DNA of 9,149 nt from an uncultured Collinsella sp. (GTDB lineage Bacteria; Actinomycetota; Coriobacteriia; Coriobacteriales; Coriobacteriaceae), in assembly GCA_900553705.1 (NCBI GenBank), contig USEK01000045.1:1-9149 (forward strand), given 5' to 3'. The position numbers and the translations under genes are program-made. Of the stretch, positions 1-6,164 are shown in pieces. The notes beneath the pieces were generated by a model, which saw nothing but the letters and a program-made list of their open reading frames with translations, searched no databases and was not told the DNA's origin. Numbering within the stretch: position 1 is the first letter of the stretch; each line of letters begins with the position of its first letter.

Positions 1-3000
1 ACCGAGCCCGCAGTCGCCACCGCCGCTCAGGCCCCCGAAGGCGCGATCTTCAACCCCGAGAACGCTCGTGGCAACCTGCACCTGGGCATCGACGTGGGCT
101 CCACCACCGTTAAGCTCGCCGTGCTCAACGATGACAACCAGATCGTCTACGCCAAGTACCAGCGCCACCACACCGACGTCCGTGCCTGCGCCCGCGACCT
201 GTTCGAGGGCGCTGCGACCGTGCTGCCGACGGCCCAGATGACCTGTGCCATTACCGGCTCGGGCGGCCTGCTGCTGTCCCAGTGGCTCGACCTGGAGTTT
301 GTCCAGGAGGTCATTGCCAGCAAGCGCGCTGTCGAGACCCTTATCCCGGCCACCGACGTTGCTATCGAGCTGGGCGGCGAGGACGCCAAGATCATCTACT
401 TCGACAACGGCATCGAGCAGCGTATGAACGGCACCTGCGCTGGCGGCACGGGCGCGTTCATCGATCAGATGGCAACCCTGCTGCACACCGATGCCAGTGG
501 CCTCAACGAGCTCGCGGCCAACGCCACCACCATCTATCCCATCGCCAGCCGCTGCGGCGTCTTTGCCAAGACCGACGTCCAGCCGCTGCTCAACGAGGGC
601 GCCCGCCCCGAGGACGTGGCCGCCTCCATCTTCCAAGCCGTCGTGACCCAGACCATCTCGGGCCTGGCGTGCGGCCGTCCCATTCGCGGCAACGTCGCCT
701 TCCTGGGCGGCCCGCTACAGTACCTCTCCGAGCTGCGTCACCGCTTCTACCTCACGCTCAACCTGGACGAGGAGCACCGCATCGTGCCCCAAAACGCTCA
801 CCTGTTTGTGGCGAGCGGCGCCGCCATGGCGCACGAGTCCAATAAACTCAGCACGTTCCCGCAGCTCATCGAGGCCATCGATGCCCTGGGTGACACGCAG
901 GGTGCCGAGGTCGAGCGCCTGGATCCGCTCTTTGCCACCGACGAGGACTTTATCGAGTTCAAGACCCGCCACGACCAGGAAGTCGTTCCCAAGGGCAAGC
1001 TCGACGGCTACACCGGCCGCGTGTTCATCGGCATCGATGCCGGTTCCACGACCATGAAGGCTGCGCTCGTGGGCGAGGACGGCCAGCTGCTGCACACCTG
1101 GTACGGTAACAACAACGGCGACATCCTGGGCACGGCCAAGGTCATCATGGCCGATTTCTACAATCACATCCCCGCGGGCTGCACCATCGGCCACGTGACC
1201 ACCACGGGCTACGGTGAGGCACTGCTCATCGAGGCCCTCAAGGCCGACTCCGGCGAGATCGAGACCGTCGCGCACCTGCGCGGCGCCAAGGCATTCCTGC
1301 CCGGCGTCGAGTTTATTCTGGACATTGGCGGCCAGGACATGAAGTGCCTGCGCGTCAAGGACGGCGTTATCGAGCACATCATGCTCAACGAGGCTTGCTC
1401 GTCGGGCTGCGGCAGCTTTATCGAGAGTTTCGCCGTGTCTATGAACATGAACGTGCGCGCGTTCGCCAACGCTGCCATCCATGCCAAGGCCCCGGTCGAC
1501 CTGGGCAGCCGCTGCACGGTCTTTATGAACTCGCGCGTCAAGCAGGCGCAAAAGGAAGGCGCCACGGTGGGCGACATCGCGGCCGGCCTGTCCTATTCCG
1601 TCATCAAGAATGCCCTGTTCAAGGTCATTAAGCTGCGTGACCCCAAGGAGATCGGCAGCCAGGTGATCGTTCAGGGCGGCACTTTTATGTCCGATGCCAC
1701 GCTGCGCGCGTTTGAGCAGCTCACCGGCGTTCACGCCGTGCGCCCCGACATCGCCGGTTGCATGGGTGCCTATGGTGCTGCCCTGCTCGCCCGCGATCGC
1801 GCCGGCGCCGATGGCACCTCGACCATCCTTTCGGCCGAGGACATCGCGCACCTCACCGTGACGCAAAAGCACGTCCGCTGCGGCCGTTGCTCCAACAACT
1901 GCCAGCTCACCGTCAACGACTTTGGCGGCGGCAGGCGCTTCATTACCGGCAACCGCTGCGAGAAGGGCGCCGGCCACAAAAAGCAGAAGACCGAGGCCCC
2001 CAACCTCTTCAAAAAGAAAAACGAGCTGCTCTTTAACCGCGAGGTGCTGAGCCCCGACGAGGCCCCGCGCGGCACCGTCGGCATCCCGCGCGCACTCAAC
2101 ATGTACGAGAACTACCCCTTCTGGCACGCGTTCTTTACGCGCCTGGGCTTTAGCGTGCAGCTGTCCGACCAGTCGAGCAAAAAGACCTACCAGGCGGGCA
2201 TCGAGTCCATGCCGTCCGAGAGCGTGTGCTATCCGGCCAAGATGAGCCACGGCCACGTGATGAACCTTATCGACCGCGATGTCGACTTCATTTGGATGCC
2301 GTGCGTGCGCTGGGAGCGCAAGGAGGATCCGACGGCTGGCAACTGCTATAACTGCCCCATCGTCATGAGCTACCCCACGGCGTTGGCACTCAACATCGAC
2401 GAGATCCGCGAGCAAAACATCGAGTTCCTGTACCCGTTTGTGCCCTATCACGATAAGACCGAGCTCAAGCGCCGTCTGTACCAGGTGCTCGCCGTCGACC
2501 GCGTGGCCGATGCCGAGGCTGGTCGCGGTCGCGTGCGCGGTCCCAAGATCACGCGCTCCGAGGTCGATGCCGCCGTCAACGCTGCCTTTGAGGCCGACGC
2601 GCGCTTCCACGAGGACATCCAGACCATGGGCGAGGAGGCCCTTAAGTGGGTCGAGGATCACGGTGGCCACGGCATTGTGCTTGCCGGCCGTCCTTACCAC
2701 AACGACCCCGAGATCAACCATGCCCTGCCCGAGCTTATCTCGAGCTTTGGCTTTGCGGTCTTTACCGAGGATTCGCTTGCGCATCTCGTGAAGCCCGAGC
2801 GTCCGATTCGCGTCGTCGACCAGTGGATGTACCACAGCCGCCTGTACGCGGTCGCCCGTTTTGTGACGATGCGCAACGACCTGGACCTGATTCAGCTCAA
2901 CTCTTTCGGCTGCGGTCTCGATGCCCTGACTACCGACCAGGTGCAGGAGATCCTGGAGGCCAGCGGCAAGATCTACACCGTGCTCAAGATCGACGAGGTG

Positions 3001-4605
3001 TCCAACCTGGGCGCCGCGCGCATCCGCATCCGTTCGCTCATGGCGGCGCTCAAGGACCAGGAGGCCGAGCGCCTGGCTGAGGCCACGGCCGCGGGCGAGG
3101 CCTACGAGCAGGGCGATGCCGCGCCGGTGGCACCCTCCATGGATGCCCCCGCGTTCGCGAGCCACAAGTACACGTTTGAGGCCCAGCGCGAGAGCGCATC
3201 GACTGCATGGCCTAAGGTGCCCTTTACCGAGCAGATGCGCGAGGAGGGCTATACCATCCTGTGCCCGCAGATGGCGCCGATCCACTTTGACCTGGTCAAA
3301 GAGGTATTTCGCGGTGCTGGCTACAACTTGGAGCTGCTGCCCTCGACCGACCACGATGCCGTCGAGGCCGGCCTGCGCTATGTGAACAACGACATTTGCT
3401 ACCCGTCGATCCTGGTGACGGGCCAGATTATGGAGGCCATCGAGAGCGGTCGGTACGACCTGTCCAAGACGGCCGTTGTTATCAGCCAGACCGGCGGTGG
3501 CTGCCGCGCCACCAACTACATCGCGCTCATCCGCAAGGCGCTGCGCGAGAGCGGCCACCCCGAGATTCCGGTGATTTCGCTTTCGGCCGTGGCGCTCGGC
3601 GAGGACAACCCCGGCTTTAAGGTTACGCCGGCGCTGCTTAAGCAGGCAGTCTACGCGGTGCTCTTTGGTGACGTGATGATGCAGATGCTCTATCGTTGCC
3701 GCCCGTACGAGGCAACGCCCGGTGCCGCCAACGCGCTCTACGAGGAGTACATGGCGCGCGCCCGCAAACTGGCGCCTAAGTTCAACCGCCACAACTACAC
3801 CAAGCTGTGCCGCGAGGCCATCCGCGCGTTCGACACCATGCCGCTCGTGGGCGAGGGCACCAAGCCGCGCGTGGGCGTGGTCGGCGAGATCCTGGTCAAG
3901 TTCCATCCCACAGCCAACAACCACGTGGTCGATGTCATCGAGCGCGAGGGCTGCGAGGCCGTGGTGCCGGGTCTGCTCGACTTTTTCCTGTACTCCATGA
4001 GCAACGCCGAGCTGCAGAAGGACGAGCTGGGAAGCTCCGCTACCACGCGCGCTGGCATGCAGGCGCTCATCAAGCTCGTGGACTGGATGCGCACGCCGGT
4101 GGAGGAGATGCTCGAAAAGTCCCGCCGCTTTGAGGCGCCTGAGCGCATCGGCACCATGGCCGACAAGGCCCGCACGGTGCTTTCGGTGTGCAACAACATG
4201 GGCGAGGGCTGGCTGCTCACGGCCGAGATGCTCGACCTGATCGACCACGGCGCACCCAACATTATCTGTACGCAGCCCTTTGCGTGCCTGCCCAACCACG
4301 TGGTGGGCAAGGCCGTGATCAAGGAGCTGCGCCGTCAGCACCCCGAGAGCAACATCGTCGCGGTGGACTACGACCCCGGCGCATCCGAGGTCAACCAGCT
4401 CAACCGCATTAAGCTCATGATCAGCGTGGCCAAGGAGAACATGCGCGCCGGTAAGGGCTTTAAGCTTGAGAAGGTGGCGCCGCTCGCGATGGACGAGGTC
4501 ACCGGCCAGATGCGTGCCCACGATGGCTGCGTGAGCTGCGGCTCGGTCGACGAGAGTGCCGTGGCGTCGGTCGCTGAGCGCCTGGGACGCGGCATTAAGA
4601 AGTAG
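1..4605 (+). CDS. Acyl-CoA dehydratase activase / 2-hydroxyacyl-CoA dehydratase-related fusion protein (5' end missing)
   Basis: This reading frame is open from base 1 to TAG at 4603-4605 (1534 visible residues), so the start lies outside the window. The GTG at 94 lies inside the first ATP-binding motif (IDVGSTTVK) and cannot be the start. Residues are numbered from base 1. Two HgdC/BcrA-type ATPase domains lie in tandem. The first (about 27-270) has DVGSTT at 31-36, ELGGEDAK at 123-130 and cluster cysteines C146 and C185. The second (about 340-600) has DAGSTT at 346-351, C466 (plus C470) and C505. Both cysteine pairs are 39 residues apart, the spacing I recall for HgdC. A CX2CX3CX18C motif follows (C627, C630, C634, C653). 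The rest resembles DUF2229/COG3580/COG3581 HgdB-like domains, with C743, C768, C782, C785, C971, C1088, C1133, C1168, C1423 and C1429, and a CVSC tail (C1510, C1513). Known family role: ATP-driven single-electron reduction linked to radical acyl-CoA dehydration. The true substrate of these large fusions is, to my knowledge, unassigned. It is cytosolic and appears to be the last gene of its transcription unit. The family call is firm; the reaction is not. Confidence 0.93.
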   Translation, partial: TEPAVATAAQAPEGAIFNPENARGNLHLGIDVGSTTVKLAVLNDDNQIVYAKYQRHHTDVRACARDLFEGAATVLPTAQMTCAITGSGGLLLSQWLDLEFVQEVIASKRAVETLIPATDVAIELGGEDAKIIYFDNGIEQRMNGTCAGGTGAFIDQMATLLHTDASGLNELAANATTIYPIASRCGVFAKTDVQPLLNEGARPEDVAASIFQAVVTQTISGLACGRPIRGNVAFLGGPLQYLSELRHRFYLTLNLDEEHRIVPQNAHLFVASGAAMAHESNKLSTFPQLIEAIDALGDTQGAEVERLDPLFATDEDFIEFKTRHDQEVVPKGKLDGYTGRVFIGIDAGSTTMKAALVGEDGQLLHTWYGNNNGDILGTAKVIMADFYNHIPAGCTIGHVTTTGYGEALLIEALKADSGEIETVAHLRGAKAFLPGVEFILDIGGQDMKCLRVKDGVIEHIMLNEACSSGCGSFIESFAVSMNMNVRAFANAAIHAKAPVDLGSRCTVFMNSRVKQAQKEGATVGDIAAGLSYSVIKNALFKVIKLRDPKEIGSQVIVQGGTFMSDATLRAFEQLTGVHAVRPDIAGCMGAYGAALLARDRAGADGTSTILSAEDIAHLTVTQKHVRCGRCSNNCQLTVNDFGGGRRFITGNRCEKGAGHKKQKTEAPNLFKKKNELLFNREVLSPDEAPRGTVGIPRALNMYENYPFWHAFFTRLGFSVQLSDQSSKKTYQAGIESMPSESVCYPAKMSHGHVMNLIDRDVDFIWMPCVRWERKEDPTAGNCYNCPIVMSYPTALALNIDEIREQNIEFLYPFVPYHDKTELKRRLYQVLAVDRVADAEAGRGRVRGPKITRSEVDAAVNAAFEADARFHEDIQTMGEEALKWVEDHGGHGIVLAGRPYHNDPEINHALPELISSFGFAVFTEDSLAHLVKPERPIRVVDQWMYHSRLYAVARFVTMRNDLDLIQLNSFGCGLDALTTDQVQEILEASGKIYTVLKIDEVSNLGAARIRIRSLMAALKDQEAERLAEATAAGEAYEQGDAAPVAPSMDAPAFASHKYTFEAQRESASTAWPKVPFTEQMREEGYTILCPQMAPIHFDLVKEVFRGAGYNLELLPSTDHDAVEAGLRYVNNDICYPSILVTGQIMEAIESGRYDLSKTAVVISQTGGGCRATNYIALIRKALRESGHPEIPVISLSAVALGEDNPGFKVTPALLKQAVYAVLFGDVMMQMLYRCRPYEATPGAANALYEEYMARARKLAPKFNRHNYTKLCREAIRAFDTMPLVGEGTKPRVGVVGEILVKFHPTANNHVVDVIEREGCEAVVPGLLDFFLYSMSNAELQKDELGSSATTRAGMQALIKLVDWMRTPVEEMLEKSRRFEAPERIGTMADKARTVLSVCNNMGEGWLLTAEMLDLIDHGAPNIICTQPFACLPNHVVGKAVIKELRRQHPESNIVAVDYDPGASEVNQLNRIKLMISVAKENMRAGKGFKLEKVAPLAMDEVTGQMRAHDGCVSCGSVDESAVASVAERLGRGIKK

Positions 4606-4633
4606 GCGGCCTGCTTAGGGCTGGATATGAGGC

Positions 4634-4670
4634 AAACGGGTGGTAGCCGTACCGGCTACCACCCGTTTTT
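4634..4670 (+). terminator. Rho-independent terminator of the activase/dehydratase gene
   Basis: A perfect 16-bp stem pairs 4634-4649 with 4653-4668 across a 3-base TAC loop. The stem is GC-rich in the middle, starts with AAA, and its 3' arm runs into TTTTT at 4666-4670. It lies 28 bases after the TAG stop. Because the stem begins with A residues and ends with T residues, it could also stop transcription from the other strand, although no minus-strand gene reads into it here. Confidence 0.93.
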
Positions 4671-4725
4671 ACTGGACATATGTTGCGCAAACGCCCCGAC
4701 TATCATCCTTTGCGAACTCAGATTT

Positions 4726-4850
4726 CGGAAGTATGCGGCAAAAACTGAATAGGCCGAGCCCACCGGATATGTCCAAGCCCTGTACCTGCGGTTTTATTGG
4801 CGGAAAACCGGGTTGTGCTCAAGGGTTCCGGAATTTGCCGCATACTTCCG
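4726..4850. repeat. 125-bp segment bounded by a perfect 17-bp inverted repeat
   Basis: The left arm 4726-4742 (CGGAAGTATGCGGCAAA) is the exact reverse complement of the right arm 4834-4850, with 91 bases between. Inside is a small hairpin at 4789-4810. It has no open reading frame of note and no clear target-site duplication: CTCAG occurs on both sides (4717-4721 and 4861-4865), but at unequal distances from the arms (4 and 10 bases). It could be a MITE-like or REP-like intergenic element, a paired binding site for a regulator, or two inverted copies of a dispersed motif. One window cannot tell these apart. Confidence 0.55.
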
Positions 4851-4970
4851 CAAACGACGTCTCAGTGACACCAATAATTGTCCTCGGAACCCTGAGATAA
4901 TGAACAGGTGTTGCCGTTCGCCGCAAATTACCGTCCGTTTATAGAACCCACCCCCAGCGTGCAACCCTCC

Positions 4971-4999
4971 TTACGGTTGAATAAATACACATCTATGGA
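4971..4999 (+). promoter_or_regulatory. Candidate sigma-70-type promoter for the dehydrogenase
   Basis: TTACGG (4971-4976) and TATGGA (4994-4999) are separated by 17 bases and lie just upstream of the start at 5023, in an AT-rich patch. The match to the -10 consensus is poor. CTTACG (4970-4975) and CGTAAG (5004-5009) form a short inverted pair around the candidate, which could be an operator or chance. Confidence 0.25.
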
Positions 5000-5008
5000 A
5001 TTACGTAA

Positions 5009-5015
5009 GAGAGGA
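5009..5015 (+). promoter_or_regulatory. Ribosome binding site of the dehydrogenase
   Basis: GAGAGGA lies 7 bases before the ATG at 5023. This supports that ATG as the start and agrees with the protein beginning just before its nucleotide-binding strand. Confidence 0.75.
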
Positions 5016-5022
5016 CCGTCCC

Positions 5023-5982
5023 ATGAGCTACAAGACCGTTTGCGTCGCCGGCGGCGGCGTGCTGGGAAGCCAGATTGCCTTTCAGGCTGCCTACTGCGGC
5101 TTTGATGTAACGATTTGGCTGCGCAGCGAGGGCAGCATCGGCCGCACCCAGCCCAAGATCGATCATGTGCGCGAGGAGTACATCGCGGCAATCGAGGGTA
5201 TGGCGGACGGCACGGGCGAGTGGTGCTCCGGTATCGCCGATAGCGGCAAGCCCTTCGACAAAGAGGTGGCACTCGCCGCCGTTGAGCGCGCCTACTCCAC
5301 ACTTAAGCTGGAGCTCGATCTTGCAAAGGCAGTGGCCGACGCCGATTTGGTCATCGAGTCTATGGCTGAGGACACCCAGGCAAAGATTGACTTCTACAAG
5401 AAGCTCGCCCCGGTTCTCCCGCAAAAGACCGTCGTCGTGACCAATTCCTCCACGCTGCTGCCGAGTACCTTTGCCAAGTACACCGGCCGCCCCGAGAAGT
5501 ACCTGTCGCTGCACTTTGCCAACTCTATCTGGAAGAACAACATGACCGAGGTCATGGCACAGGACCAGACCGACAAGCGCTACTTCGATGAACTCGTCGA
5601 CTTTGCCAACGACATTCGCATGCTGGCGCTTCCCGTCAACAAGGAAAAGAACGGCTACCTGCTCAACTCCATGTTGGTGCCGTGGCTGCTTTCGGGCCTC
5701 GACCTGTATGTCTCGGGCATCAGCGACCCCAAGAGCATCGACCTCGCATGGACGCGCGGCACTGGCGCGCCCAAAGGTCCGTTCCGCGTGTTCGACACGG
5801 TGGGCATCCAGACGGCCTACAACATCGTCATGCAGTATCAGAAGGTGCCGGGCCTGGTGAGCCCACTGCTCAAAAAGATGATGATGCCCTACAACTTTAA
5901 GGCCATGGCCTCCGTCCTCAGGCAGATGCTCGACGAAGGCAAGCTGGGCGAAAGCTCGGGCGAGGGCTTCTTCAAGTACTAA
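5023..5982 (+). CDS. 3-hydroxyacyl-CoA dehydrogenase (short-form, 319 aa)
   Basis: A soluble cytosolic oxidoreductase of the 3-hydroxyacyl-CoA / 3-hydroxybutyryl-CoA dehydrogenase family, which interconverts 3-hydroxyacyl-CoA and 3-ketoacyl-CoA with a nicotinamide cofactor. The N-terminal Rossmann domain starts at once (VCVAGGGVLGSQ, glycines 10, 11, 12 and 15). By alignment from memory with the human short-chain enzyme, the catalytic set is present: S143 in TNSSTL, H164 in SLHFAN, E176 exactly 12 residues later in MTEVM, and N215 in GYLLNSMLVP at the start of the C-terminal dimerisation domain. The length is usual for the stand-alone family. The close wording of the GGGVLGSQIAFQ motif recalls enzymes annotated in lactobacilli. 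Unusually, the acidic residue that normally ends the second beta strand and binds NAD ribose is L33, followed by R34. It has its own ribosome binding site and sits alone, with no thiolase or crotonase nearby, so the pathway cannot be named from context. Confidence 0.93.
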   Translation: MSYKTVCVAGGGVLGSQIAFQAAYCGFDVTIWLRSEGSIGRTQPKIDHVREEYIAAIEGMADGTGEWCSGIADSGKPFDKEVALAAVERAYSTLKLELDLAKAVADADLVIESMAEDTQAKIDFYKKLAPVLPQKTVVVTNSSTLLPSTFAKYTGRPEKYLSLHFANSIWKNNMTEVMAQDQTDKRYFDELVDFANDIRMLALPVNKEKNGYLLNSMLVPWLLSGLDLYVSGISDPKSIDLAWTRGTGAPKGPFRVFDTVGIQTAYNIVMQYQKVPGLVSPLLKKMMMPYNFKAMASVLRQMLDEGKLGESSGEGFFKY

Positions 5983-5985
5983 AAA

Positions 5986-6035
5986 ATGATCCCTCGGGGA
6001 CGGAGGAAAACGGATCATCGTATTCCTGCGTCCCC
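5986..6035. repeat. Two mutually exclusive inverted repeats after the dehydrogenase
   Basis: ATGATCC (5986-5992) can pair with GGATCAT (6012-6018), and GGGGACGGAGG (5996-6006) can pair with CCTGCGTCCCC (6025-6035) with one mismatch. The two stems interlock, so only one, or a pseudoknot, can form at a time. No T-run follows, so an intrinsic terminator is doubtful. It may be a fragment of a dispersed palindromic repeat. Confidence 0.4.
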
Positions 6036-6047
6036 TGTGCGTCTTGC

Positions 6048-6074
6048 GGCTAACGGCTCCGGCTGCCGTGAGCC
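6048..6074. repeat. Imperfect hairpin between the dehydrogenase and arylsulfotransferase genes
   Basis: GGCTAACGG (6048-6056) pairs with CCGTGAGCC (6066-6074) at 8 of 9 positions around a 9-base loop. It is not followed by a T-tract. It might be a weak or Rho-assisted terminator for the dehydrogenase, or leader structure for the next gene. Confidence 0.35.
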
Positions 6075-6111
6075 TAAGCTAGCCTTAAGGGACGTTTGTT
6101 AAGCTGCGAGC

Positions 6112-6117
6112 CATAAT
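6112..6117 (+). promoter_or_regulatory. Candidate -10 element for the arylsulfotransferase gene
   Basis: CATAAT at 6112-6117 matches five of six consensus bases and lies 47 bases before the chosen start. I see no good -35 element at the usual distance. The nearest T-rich hexamers, TTAAGG (6085-6090) and TTTGTT (6095-6100), are badly spaced. Confidence 0.25.
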
Positions 6118-6149
6118 TGGACAGGGTTGGGCAAGTGCCCTGGAATATG

Positions 6150-6154
6150 AAGGA
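6150..6154 (+). promoter_or_regulatory. Ribosome binding site deciding the arylsulfotransferase start
   Basis: AAGGA lies 10 bases before the ATG at 6165. The in-frame ATG at 6147 and TTG at 6117 have no comparable site, and a longer start would lengthen the signal peptide's n-region. The in-frame ATG at 6189 also remains possible. Confidence 0.5.
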
Positions 6155-6164
6155 AACGGCAGCG

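Larger units (their letters stand above)
4671..5022. other. Gene-free interval, AT-richer than its surroundings
   Basis: Between the terminator and the dehydrogenase start I find no convincing gene. Short open frames at 4640-4900 and 4908-5105 have no ribosome binding site or recognisable protein. One runs through the terminator and the other overlaps the dehydrogenase start out of frame. The interval holds the inverted-repeat segment at 4726-4850, a short hairpin at 4789-4810 (CGGTTTT/AAAACCG, 8-base loop), a GGGTTCCG (4823-4830) / CGGAACCC (4885-4892) inverted pair, and the upstream signals of the dehydrogenase gene. Confidence 0.6.

Noticed and set aside
94..96. GTG as start of the activase gene
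   Set aside because: It encodes the valine inside the IDVGSTT ATP-binding motif, and the frame is open to the left edge.
715..4521. 1268-residue open frame on the minus strand opposite the activase gene
   Set aside because: It is the codon-register mirror of a clear enzyme gene and is explained by missing TTA/CTA/TCA codons; the protein is low-complexity and resembles nothing known.
4640..4900. 86-residue open frame in the intergenic region
   Set aside because: It starts inside the terminator stem, spans both arms of the inverted repeat, and has no ribosome binding site.
4993..6018. 341-residue minus-strand frame opposite the dehydrogenase
   Set aside because: Same mirror effect; the plus-strand gene has full catalytic motifs and a ribosome binding site.
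4606..6164. Activase and dehydrogenase genes as one acyl-CoA operon
   Set aside because: A strong terminator and a 417-base gap separate them, so shared transcription is unlikely.
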